Source: Gemmatimonadota bacterium (GTDB taxonomy: Bacteria; Gemmatimonadota; Gemmatimonadetes; Longimicrobiales; UBA6960). Taken from it: a stretch of DNA of 6,937 nt. The notes under the pieces were generated by a model that did not search any database, was not told the DNA's origin, and saw only the letters and a program-made list of their open reading frames with translations. Both the position numbers and the translations under genes were made by a program. This document shows positions 1-6,224 of this stretch, piece after piece (within the stretch, counting starts at the first letter, position 1; the number at the start of each line of letters is the position of its first letter). Location of the stretch: positions 1-6,937 of the forward strand of contig PAUA01000006.1 of the NCBI GenBank assembly GCA_002712565.1, read 5' to 3'.

Positions 1-1271
1 TGTTGTGTCTGCGCCGTGCGCCGGGTGGCACGGGGGCCGAGGCCGATAGCGATCTACAGGAGTCCATTGGACTTCCCACCGAGGCGCTCCTGATCAGTCA
101 AGCTCGTGAAGCGTTGGTACCAGAACCTAAAGTTCATTACGTTTTGACGGAGCGCGACGGTCTTGGTGAGGGGTTCGTCATGGAGTGGCTTGAAGGCGAA
201 GCCCTTGGGTCCCGCATCGTGCGTTCACCCGAATTCGAAGATGTCCGTCCCCGCCTGGCTCAACAGTGCGGTGAGATTCTTGCCCGTATCCACGCCATCG
301 AGTTGGAGACGAGTGGGCTTGTGGAAAAGCTAACAATTCGGACTCCGGAGGACCTCGTTCGCCAGACTTGGGAACGCTACAAGCGCTTTAGTACGCCGCA
401 ACCGATGATCGATTACACGGCACGCTGGTTGCTCGAACATTTGCCAGTCCGACATAAAGTGACTCTGGTTCACAACGACTTTCGGAACGGTAACCTTATG
501 GTCGACTCAACGGGTATCGTGGGTGTATTGGATTGGGAGCTCGCGCACATCGGCGATCCCATGCACGACTTGGGTTGGCTATGTACTAACTCATGGCGAT
601 TCGGGCAGGCCAATTTACCGGTCGGCGGGTTCGGCACGTACGAAGACCTCGCCTCTGGTTATGAATCGATCTCCGGTCGAAAGCTGGATCGAGAACACAT
701 CAGGTTCTGGGAGGTATACGGCTCATTCTGGTGGGCTGTCACGACCCTCGTCATGGTAGACCAGTTTCGCGTTGGGCCGGACAAGACCGTGGAACGTGCC
801 GCCATCGGTCGACGTTGTTCCGAAGCGCAGATTGACTGCGCCAATCTGATCATCAAGGGGCCGGTGAGGCTCATCGATCCGCCAGACCAGTCCGACCAAG
901 AGATGCCGGGTGTCGGCGAGCTGCTGGTTAGTGTGCGCGACTTCCTTCGTGCAGATGTGATGGATTCCTCGCGCGGGAGAACAAAGTTCCTGGCACGCGT
1001 TGCGGGTAATTCGCTCGGCATCATTCTGCGTGATCGTTCGATCGGCGGCGAACATAGACGACTCGAGCTCGAACGTCTGCGAACGATCTTTGCCAGTCAA
1101 GACGGGCTTCTCGATCTACAATGGCGACTTGTTAATGCCTTGCGTGATGCGTCCATACCGCTGGACCATGATGGCGTGATTGCGCATTTGCGCGATACCG
1201 TGGCCAATCAGGTGGCTATCGATCAGCCGCGGTATTCTGGGCTCGCCACTGCGCTCAGCGTCCAAGACTGA
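1..1271 (+). CDS. APH/ACAD10-11-type phosphotransferase fused to DUF6285 (LvaA-LvaB-like), 5' partial
   Basis: The reading frame is open to the left edge. The first in-frame codon, a TTG at position 3, sits inside a kinase N-lobe strand (LCLRRAPGG), so it is not the true start and roughly 60 N-terminal residues are missing. Counting from that TTG, the kinase fold carries the Brenner-type catalytic loop HNDFRNGN at 157-164 and the metal-binding DWE at 177-179, followed by HIGDPMHDLGW. These are hallmarks of the aminoglycoside-phosphotransferase-fold enzymes related to ACAD10/11 and LvaA, which phosphorylate 4-hydroxyacyl-CoAs rather than drugs. From about residue 300 (MPGVGELL, then RVAGNSLGI and a final NQPRYS-like QPRYS) the protein matches DUF6285, usually a small separate protein beside such kinases. 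The likely role is cytosolic 4-hydroxyacyl-CoA catabolism, which is inference from family. The gene is convergent with the amidohydrolase 52 bp away. Family is confident; substrate is not. Confidence 0.9.
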   Translation, partial: LCLRRAPGGTGAEADSDLQESIGLPTEALLISQAREALVPEPKVHYVLTERDGLGEGFVMEWLEGEALGSRIVRSPEFEDVRPRLAQQCGEILARIHAIELETSGLVEKLTIRTPEDLVRQTWERYKRFSTPQPMIDYTARWLLEHLPVRHKVTLVHNDFRNGNLMVDSTGIVGVLDWELAHIGDPMHDLGWLCTNSWRFGQANLPVGGFGTYEDLASGYESISGRKLDREHIRFWEVYGSFWWAVTTLVMVDQFRVGPDKTVERAAIGRRCSEAQIDCANLIIKGPVRLIDPPDQSDQEMPGVGELLVSVRDFLRADVMDSSRGRTKFLARVAGNSLGIILRDRSIGGEHRRLELERLRTIFASQDGLLDLQWRLVNALRDASIPLDHDGVIAHLRDTVANQVAIDQPRYSGLATALSVQD

Positions 1272-1323
1272 GCGCGTCTCTTTTCTTGTACGCCGGGTCG
1301 TCTGCCAATTTGCGGAAGCCAGT

Positions 1324-2568
1324 CTATGGGGCGCTTGAACAGGTTGAGTCTCCCGACGCTAGCGACGTTATTTCCTCGTGGACGGACGCTAGATAGTCAA
1401 GATCGAACCCGTAAAGATCGGCTGCGTTGCCATACAGCACCTTGGCGGCTGCACCCCCCAACGTGTCTCGGATGGCCTTAATGGCCTCGTGACTCTCGGG
1501 CCACGTGCCTTCGTCGTGGGGATAATCGTTGCCCCACAAGAGGCAGTCTGAACCCGTGAATTCGATGTTGTTAAGTGCCACGGGATCGTCGGTGATCGTG
1601 ACAAAACCTTGGCGGAGGAAATACTCGCTGGCACGAAGCGGCAGATCTTTGCGGTACAAGTGACGCCTGCGCTGCATTTGATCCATGGCTTGAAGCGCCC
1701 ACGCGAGCCAACCACAGTCGGATTCGGTGATCACGAAGCGTAGGTCAGGGTGGCGTTCCAGCACGCCTGATGCGGTGAGCTCAAGAATGGGCGCCATCCC
1801 CGCGGCCATGCCGATGACCGTATCAAGGTGTTCTGTGTGCTTGAGTCGATCCTTGCCATGCTTGACCGCGAGCGCCAGACGTTCGTCACTCATGTGGCCC
1901 GGATCTGCAAACTCCCCACCTAACGCAAGATTGCCGCTGAAGACATGAAAGGTGAGCGGTATCGATGCTTCTTCCGCCATGCTCCAGAGGGGTTCGTAAA
2001 GCTTTAAGCGGTATGGCTGCCAGGGCACGACACAGGGCAGAAACAAAGTTGAAAATCCGACTTCTATACACTTTTTAGCTTCGGCCAGCGTGTCTTCGAT
2101 GTCGTCCGTTGGAATCATGGCCGCCGGCTTGAATCGTTCGGAGGCCGGCTCGAAGGTCTCACGGACGTAGTCGTTATAAGCTCGTGCGAAAGCCGAAGAA
2201 TATTCCCGGGTCTGGTGACTCCCTCCAAAATTCAACGCGATGTTCGGGAAGACCACTTGGGCATCCACGCCCTCGCGGGCCATATCGTGCATTCGGCGGT
2301 CGAGGTCGGTGCCGAGAGAAGGGTCGGAGCGGAATTCCAACTCTCGGTCCCGCTTGGATAACTTCTTCCAAGACGAGCGGTTCCTAACCTCACCATTTAT
2401 CTCGTCGTCGAGGTCGCCGCCTGTGCCGGGCACAAGCAGCGGCATTCGTTCGCGAAGATGCGCAGGAAGACGCGCCCTCAAATCTTTGTTTTCTGCCACG
2501 TGTGAATCGGCACTAATGAGCAGGTCGTGATTCGCGCTCGAGGTGGCGGTTGCTGTGTTGGTGGACAT
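1324..2568 (-). CDS. Amidohydrolase family (Amidohydro_2) metal-dependent hydrolase
   Basis: This 414-residue protein has the TIM-barrel amidohydrolase signatures of PF04909. ISADSHV at residues 18-24 gives the first metal-ligand region (D21, H23). TFHVFSGN contains H208, a likely metal ligand. ITESDCGWLAWAL follows, and WGNDYPHDEGTWP supplies the conserved aspartate D348. Length is normal for the family and the protein looks complete. Relatives include decarboxylases of the ACMSD type and hydrolases acting on carboxylic or ring substrates; the substrate cannot be told here. There is no signal peptide, so it is probably cytosolic. The ATG at 2568 is preceded by a Ser/Thr/Ala-rich run and shows no clear Shine-Dalgarno. 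A start further in would lose little before the DSH motif, so the first dozen residues are uncertain. It lies downstream of the GNAT gene on the same strand across a 146-bp gap, wide enough for its own promoter. Confidence 0.9.
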   Translation of the reverse strand: MSTNTATATSSANHDLLISADSHVAENKDLRARLPAHLRERMPLLVPGTGGDLDDEINGEVRNRSSWKKLSKRDRELEFRSDPSLGTDLDRRMHDMAREGVDAQVVFPNIALNFGGSHQTREYSSAFARAYNDYVRETFEPASERFKPAAMIPTDDIEDTLAEAKKCIEVGFSTLFLPCVVPWQPYRLKLYEPLWSMAEEASIPLTFHVFSGNLALGGEFADPGHMSDERLALAVKHGKDRLKHTEHLDTVIGMAAGMAPILELTASGVLERHPDLRFVITESDCGWLAWALQAMDQMQRRRHLYRKDLPLRASEYFLRQGFVTITDDPVALNNIEFTGSDCLLWGNDYPHDEGTWPESHEAIKAIRDTLGGAAAKVLYGNAADLYGFDLDYLASVHEEITSLASGDSTCSSAP

Positions 2569-2714
2569 TAGACGTTGATCAATATGGCGGCACGGCGTAT
2601 TCGCCGGTGCTGGTCGTGGGGGAGCAGACTAGCGACATTCGTCGTTGATGGGTAGATGTGTGCGAAGGCAGCCAGCGGGCTCTGATTACGTTGACGATGT
2701 TGTGCGTTGAGACT
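2569..2714 (-). promoter_or_regulatory. Intergenic region upstream of the amidohydrolase with four TCAACG copies
   Basis: This 146-bp gap holds no credible ORF. On the minus strand the hexamer TCAACG occurs four times, at 2573-2578, 2643-2648, 2689-2694 and 2705-2710, the nearest copy 4 nt before the amidohydrolase ATG. Chance expectation for one hexamer on one strand of this length is about 0.04, although this hexamer was picked after the fact. The copies are unevenly spaced (70, 46 and 16 bp). They may be binding sites of a regulator. I see no convincing -35/-10 pair. Confidence 0.25.
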
Positions 2715-2732
2715 CTATATGCCGAGTCTCGA
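2707..2732 (-). terminator. Weak hairpin over the GNAT stop codon
   Basis: A perfect 7-bp inverted repeat, GAGACTC at 2709-2715 and GAGTCTC at 2724-2730 with an 8-nt loop, spans the end of the GNAT gene including its TAG. No T-tract follows on the minus strand, so it may be a weak or Rho-assisted 3' end, an RNA-stabilising hairpin, or chance. It lies between the acetyltransferase and the amidohydrolase and could partly separate their transcription. Confidence 0.3.
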
Positions 2733-3233
2733 GAAGGCTGGGGCTAAATGTACGTACGGTTTTTCTGCCGGGATGCAGCCTGCGTTAAGCTCCAGTTCCT
2801 GAAAGTGATCCGATATCCCGTAAACGTTGTTTACCCGCGATGCCGTGAAGCCAAACCGTTGGTAATAGTTAGGGTCACCCAATAAGAACAGCACGTCTAA
2901 TCCGTTCGCTTTGCTTTTTTCGATAGCGGCGCGCATGAGCGCGCTGCCCACTCCGCTGGTTTGTCTGTCGGGATGCACGGAGAGAGGGGCTACTTGACCG
3001 CAAGACAATCGTCCGTCCGGATCAAGGGATACGGGCGACACGAAGACGTGGCCGATTATCTGCGGATCTACGGCGACCAGGTTGATGAGGTCGTCGTTAT
3101 CGCTCAAGAGCTCGCGCACCAACGTCGCTTCAATGACCTCTTCGCCTAGTAGGTACTTTTCTGCATTAAAGGCGAGCGAAACGACTTCGATGATGTGGTC
3201 TAGATCCTGAGCCCCGGCTTTTCTGATCATCAT
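2715..3233 (-). CDS. GNAT family N-acetyltransferase (YhbS-like)
   Basis: The 172-residue product begins MMIRKAGAQDLDHIIEVVSLAF, the usual opening of a GNAT domain. The acetyl-CoA pyrophosphate-binding motif A is VHPDRQTSGVG at residues 86-96. LLGDPNYYQRFGF at about 118-129 and the ending PAFSRLGI are typical of the YhbS (COG3153) subgroup. It would transfer an acetyl group from acetyl-CoA to an unknown amine in the cytosol. The frame stays open to a TTG at 3284, adding 17 Pro/Arg-rich residues that do not look like the domain. I prefer the ATG at 3233, or the adjacent ATG at 3230, because the fold begins there. A strong AGGAGG at 3264-3269 lies too far upstream to serve either ATG. The gene is divergent from the PhyH gene. 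Confidence 0.87.
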   Translation of the reverse strand: MMIRKAGAQDLDHIIEVVSLAFNAEKYLLGEEVIEATLVRELLSDNDDLINLVAVDPQIIGHVFVSPVSLDPDGRLSCGQVAPLSVHPDRQTSGVGSALMRAAIEKSKANGLDVLFLLGDPNYYQRFGFTASRVNNVYGISDHFQELELNAGCIPAEKPYVHLAPAFSRLGI

Positions 3234-3284
3234 GGCTGCGATTGGTGGGCCCCTCGGAAGAAACCTCCTGGGAGCGAGTTTCAA

Positions 3285-3477
3285 AGCGATTTAAACGTAC
3301 GCCTCTTGCCGAACCATGTCATGGGTCGCGAGGTGGGAATTTACTTCGTTGGAGTATGATCTCTACCTCACGACAGATGAGAGGGCTGTTGGGTGCTTTT
3401 CGTGTCGGGCTCGTTTTGAGACTCTCCTCAAACGTCCTTGACGTGGGAGCCTACAACTTCGACCACGGCACGAAATT
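3285..3477. other. Divergent intergenic region between the GNAT and PhyH genes
   Basis: About 200 bp separate the two divergent genes, so promoters for both probably lie here. I found isolated hexamers, such as TATGAT at 3355-3360 and TTGACG at 3438-3443 on the plus strand, but neither has a partner at 16-18 bp. There is no convincing dyad and no clear Shine-Dalgarno before the PhyH ATG. Confidence 0.4.
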
Positions 3478-4461
3478 ATGAACGCTTCGCTAACAACGTT
3501 TGAACCTGAAGAATCCGTGACCGAAATTTCCGATGCCTTGAAAAGGGACGGTGGAGTCATATTAGGGGGCTTAGCGCCGCCGGATTTACTCGACTCGGTA
3601 TACCAAGAGGTGCAAGAGAACGTTCCCGAGGCAGCTCAACAATCGACCACCCATCTCTGGCCTGAAGGCAACAGGACGGTTGGTGCGCTTGCCGCCGCGA
3701 GCTCGATTTTTGCGGAAGAATTGTTGATTCACCCGAAAGTACTTGAGATCGCTGACGCGATACTCCTGCCGAAGAGAACCATGGCTTCCCAACCCGTCGA
3801 CGAAGGATCGAGTTCGGCTACAGAAGATCGTGCGACTGTTGGTGATCGTTTGTGGGCAGTTAGCGAAAATAGACAAAAAAGTACTCAGGTGGTGTGGCAG
3901 GTATCGGATCCTGAACGAGGACCGAATTGTGATCACTACAATCTCGGCGCGTCTGTGATGTTGGAAGTACGAGAGGGCAACGAAAACCAGGTACTCCATA
4001 GAGAAAACGGGATTTATCAGCCATACATCGGCTATATCCCTAAGATGCGGGAATTCGTGCTGTCCGTCATGTGGGCGGCCACGGACTTTACTAAAGAAAA
4101 TGGTGCAACCCGTCTCGTGCCTGAAAGTCATACCTGGTCAGAAGATCGAATTGCAAAAGAAAGTGAGATAGCCCAAGCGGTCATGCCCAAGGGCTCCGCT
4201 GTTTTGTGGCTTTCACGGACATTGCATGGTGCCGGGAAAAGCCGACTTGCGGAACGGCGAACCGGACTCTTCCATTCGTTTATCCCTGATTGGCTCAGAC
4301 AAGAGGAGAATCAGTATTTATCCATTCCCCCGGAGATAGCTGAGAAATTATCGGACAAAGCGAAACAGGTGATCGGATATTCGTCGAGTAATTCCCTGGG
4401 CTGGGTTAAGGGCAGAGCGAAGGAGAATCTTTTGGTCGCGGGATCAGGCGCGCCGATTTAG
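3478..4461 (+). CDS. Phytanoyl-CoA dioxygenase (PhyH) family Fe(II)/2-oxoglutarate-type oxygenase
   Basis: The 327-residue protein reads as a PhyH-family enzyme. The N-terminal part (DALKRDGGVILGGLAPPDLLDSVYQEV) is the usual opening helix-strand unit. The predicted facial triad is H174-x-E176 in QVLHRENG and H250 in TLHGAGKSR, with R261 just before TGLFHSF as the likely 2-oxoglutarate-binding arginine. The carboxylate is Glu, not the more usual Asp, which other 2OG oxygenases such as clavaminate synthase tolerate. A polar stretch of about 49 residues (102-150) separates the AILLPKRT strand from CDHYNLG, where relatives I know run almost directly on; it looks like an insertion. The C-terminus (DWLRQEENQYLSIPPEIAEKL, then GYSSSNSLGWVKGR) matches bacterial PhyH proteins of this size. 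It probably hydroxylates or oxidises a small molecule in the cytosol; the substrate is unknown. The ATG at 3478 is the first sensible start. The gene is convergent with the DMFase-like gene. Confidence 0.87.
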   Translation: MNASLTTFEPEESVTEISDALKRDGGVILGGLAPPDLLDSVYQEVQENVPEAAQQSTTHLWPEGNRTVGALAAASSIFAEELLIHPKVLEIADAILLPKRTMASQPVDEGSSSATEDRATVGDRLWAVSENRQKSTQVVWQVSDPERGPNCDHYNLGASVMLEVREGNENQVLHRENGIYQPYIGYIPKMREFVLSVMWAATDFTKENGATRLVPESHTWSEDRIAKESEIAQAVMPKGSAVLWLSRTLHGAGKSRLAERRTGLFHSFIPDWLRQEENQYLSIPPEIAEKLSDKAKQVIGYSSSNSLGWVKGRAKENLLVAGSGAPI

Positions 4462-4608
4462 GCAGCCACCGACGATGAATCCGGTCGGCCGCGACACGTA
4501 CGATCCGGTTTCCGACAACTGAAAAGGGTGTGTTGATACGAAGGAGACGCGCTGCCTTTTACGATGTAGACGCCTGATTAAGTTGGAGCGCGTTAGTGGA
4601 CCTGGCGA
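4462..4608. other. Convergent intergenic region with no clear terminator
   Basis: This is the 147-bp gap between the ends of the PhyH gene (plus) and the DMFase-like gene (minus). No ORF is visible. The best inverted repeats are only 7 bp with long loops (ACGCGCT at 4547-4553 against AGCGCGT at 4587-4593), so I do not call a terminator. Confidence 0.4.
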
Positions 4609-6072
4609 TCACGATTTTCGAGAGGTATGAATGAAGTGATCGAGTACGTTATTCGTGATTGTGGCAACCGCATCGTTACCTAGTCCGTACGCCCAATCCG
4701 TGCAGCCGGTGGTGAACACCTCACCTTTGCCGCGTTTAAAGGAACCGAGTACCGCGTGGCCTTCTGTATACCGGTTTCGATTCTCCGGTGTATCTTCACC
4801 ACCGATACGTTCTGCGACCCAGTTGAGTTCGCCAACGTAATTGTCCGCGAGGTTGTCTGGTGCTTCGTGTGTTTCCCACAGACGCGCAGGCGCGATCGCG
4901 AGTATCTGGAATCCATCGGGCGTATCGTCCTTGAACGTAGGCGCTGGTCGGCCGTTCTCGAAGGAAAATTCGCAGCCGTCGCATTCATATCCGACGACGA
5001 GTGCTTCGGCGCCGAGGGTATCACCGGTTTTCAGAGACGTATTGTGGAAAGCCCAGTGATCGGGTTGCCATACCGTGTACCCACCCGATCCGTCGGGGGC
5101 ATTGGGCATATGGGCATACCCGCCTCGCGTAAAAGACACCCCGGTCATTTGAGTTTCGGGTCGACCAACCAACGGGTCCGACCACATGGTTGAAAGATTG
5201 GGCGCCTGCTCCGGATCGTATGCAGGATCGTCGTAAATATCGCATTTGTAGCCCGTCATTTGGCGATAGTCTTCGCTGAATCGGACCTGCCAAAATGAAG
5301 TGTTGCCGGAAAAGAAGGCGGCGTTGCCGCCTTCATCAACGTAATTTTCCACCGTATCCCGCATCCCTCCTGACCAGTATTCGTCGTGACCGACCGAGAC
5401 GTAGACGGGGTAACCATCCAACAGGTCCGGATACTGATCAAGGTCTTGGCTGACCGCGTAGCTCAGGTTGTACCCCTTGGCCTCCGCCCATTGAGCGAAG
5501 AGCATTTCCCAGTTGGCCCAACCAGCGGCCATACTCCAATTGTTGTAACCCTCGGCTGTAAAAGCCCGCGCATCGTCTCGCGACCAGATCTTGAACCGTG
5601 CAACTCGATGACGATGCGGGTCCATCTTCGTTAGAAATCCTGCGGGCAATGGGCGCATGGGTGAGACGACATGGCCTCCGGTGTAGAAACTTGGGCCGCC
5701 CCAGTTGTTGTAGGCGTTCCAGGTAGAAGTCGACAGTACCAGCATGGCATCGCTGGGCTCCTCAGCACGTACCACAAAAAATGCATCCGCCTGGCTGCCG
5801 TCCTCAGTCGTGATGCGTACCAGATAGAGACCCGAGGGCCAATCTGAATCAATGGACACTTCGTACGATGCGTTCCATCTGCATCCTTCTTCTGCGATGA
5901 CATCCGTAATGGGCTGCACCCTGCCAGGAATGTTGTTTTGCGTGTGGACGGTGGTGTTCTCGGCTCCCTGACGAACAACCTCGATTTGAAAACTGCGAGC
6001 CTCGGTGTGACAGAACAATGCAATGGATTGCCCATGCTGAGCGCTCTGGGGCCAACAGTAGGCGGCGGTCAT
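4609..6072 (-). CDS. N,N-dimethylformamidase large-subunit-like protein (DMFA2_C family), short form
   Basis: The 487-residue protein starts with a beta-rich domain of about 105 residues ending WPSGLYLVRITTEDGSQADAF. It then shows the DMFase large-subunit core: STSTWNAYNNWGG (Y121), SVGHDEYWSGGMRD (H229-DEY232), FFSGNTSFWQVRF, a GYECDGCEF segment (E363) and GSFKRGKGEVFTTGCTDWAYGL near the end. DMFase of Paracoccus hydrolyses dimethylformamide to dimethylamine and formate at a mononuclear iron held by two tyrosines and a glutamate. Y232 and E363 are candidate ligands here, by inference only. Known large subunits are about 760 residues; this one is shorter and appears to lack the extra lectin-like domain. 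Its N-terminus is genuine, since an in-frame TGA lies 9 nt before the ATG. No small-subunit gene is seen beside it. There is no signal peptide. It may hydrolyse another amide. The ATG lacks a Shine-Dalgarno. Confidence 0.85.
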   Translation of the reverse strand: MTAAYCWPQSAQHGQSIALFCHTEARSFQIEVVRQGAENTTVHTQNNIPGRVQPITDVIAEEGCRWNASYEVSIDSDWPSGLYLVRITTEDGSQADAFFVVRAEEPSDAMLVLSTSTWNAYNNWGGPSFYTGGHVVSPMRPLPAGFLTKMDPHRHRVARFKIWSRDDARAFTAEGYNNWSMAAGWANWEMLFAQWAEAKGYNLSYAVSQDLDQYPDLLDGYPVYVSVGHDEYWSGGMRDTVENYVDEGGNAAFFSGNTSFWQVRFSEDYRQMTGYKCDIYDDPAYDPEQAPNLSTMWSDPLVGRPETQMTGVSFTRGGYAHMPNAPDGSGGYTVWQPDHWAFHNTSLKTGDTLGAEALVVGYECDGCEFSFENGRPAPTFKDDTPDGFQILAIAPARLWETHEAPDNLADNYVGELNWVAERIGGEDTPENRNRYTEGHAVLGSFKRGKGEVFTTGCTDWAYGLGNDAVATITNNVLDHFIHTSRKS

Positions 6073-6088
6073 GCCGGCTCAACGTACC

Positions 6089-6126
6089 AGTATAAAAAAA
6101 CACGGAACGCACTAAGGAGGAGTGCG
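6089..6126 (-). promoter_or_regulatory. Possible promoter and operator of the DMFase-like gene
   Basis: On the minus strand a TATACT hexamer (6089-6094) lies 16 nt before the DMFase-like ATG and could be a -10 box giving a very short leader, which would fit the absence of a ribosome binding site. A perfect 6-bp dyad, CGCACT at 6108-6113 and AGTGCG at 6121-6126 with a 7-nt spacer, covers the place where a -35 box would be. No good -35 consensus is present, so activator dependence or repression at the dyad is conceivable. Both readings are inference. Confidence 0.3.
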
Positions 6127-6197
6127 AAGGTTTTCATAGCCTACAACCCTTGGCTCTCGCCGAAACCCGTCCTGCTTCTTGAGCTTGGTTCACGTCC

Positions 6198-6224
6198 TAA
6201 ACCTGCGCAAATTGCGCAGGTTTA
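6198..6224 (-). terminator. Perfect inverted repeat at the end of the CmcJ-like gene, probable terminator
   Basis: Two 13-bp arms, TAAACCTGCGCAA at 6198-6210 and its exact complement at 6212-6224, surround a single A. As RNA this would fold as an 11-bp stem with a 5-nt loop. The outer A and T runs flank a GC-rich core, and the left edge on the minus strand is the TAA stop of the CmcJ-like gene. The run of T after the stem is only three long, so termination may be modest. The symmetry would also suit an operator, but position favours a terminator. Confidence 0.55.

Noticed and set aside
659..1100. Minus-strand ORFs of 121 and 125 codons inside the kinase fusion
   Set aside because: Both overlap well-supported coding sequence on the other strand and show no recognisable domain.
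1..1271. Aminoglycoside resistance gene
   Set aside because: The HIGDPMHDLGW region and the fused DUF6285 domain point to the ACAD10/11-LvaA branch of the kinase fold, not to drug-modifying enzymes.
3264..3269. Strong AGGAGG on the minus strand as ribosome binding site of the GNAT gene
   Set aside because: It lies about 30 nt before the ATG at 3233, and no ATG, GTG or TTG occurs at a usable distance after it. It may be chance or a relic of an older start.
4460..4557. AGGCAGC/GCTGCCT pair followed by TTT after the PhyH gene
   Set aside because: The arms are 84 nt apart and short; a stable hairpin is unlikely and chance is sufficient.
4547..4593. Inverted repeat ACGCGCT/AGCGCGT as a terminator for the convergent genes
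   Set aside because: Only 7 bp with a 33-nt loop and no T-run next to either arm.
4756..5193. 145-codon plus-strand ORF inside the DMFase-like gene
   Set aside because: It is antisense to a gene with clear family motifs, and its translation resembles no domain I recognise.
6114..6125. AAGGAGG on the plus strand as the start of a small gene
   Set aside because: The GTG one base after it is too close and opens only five codons before a TAG.
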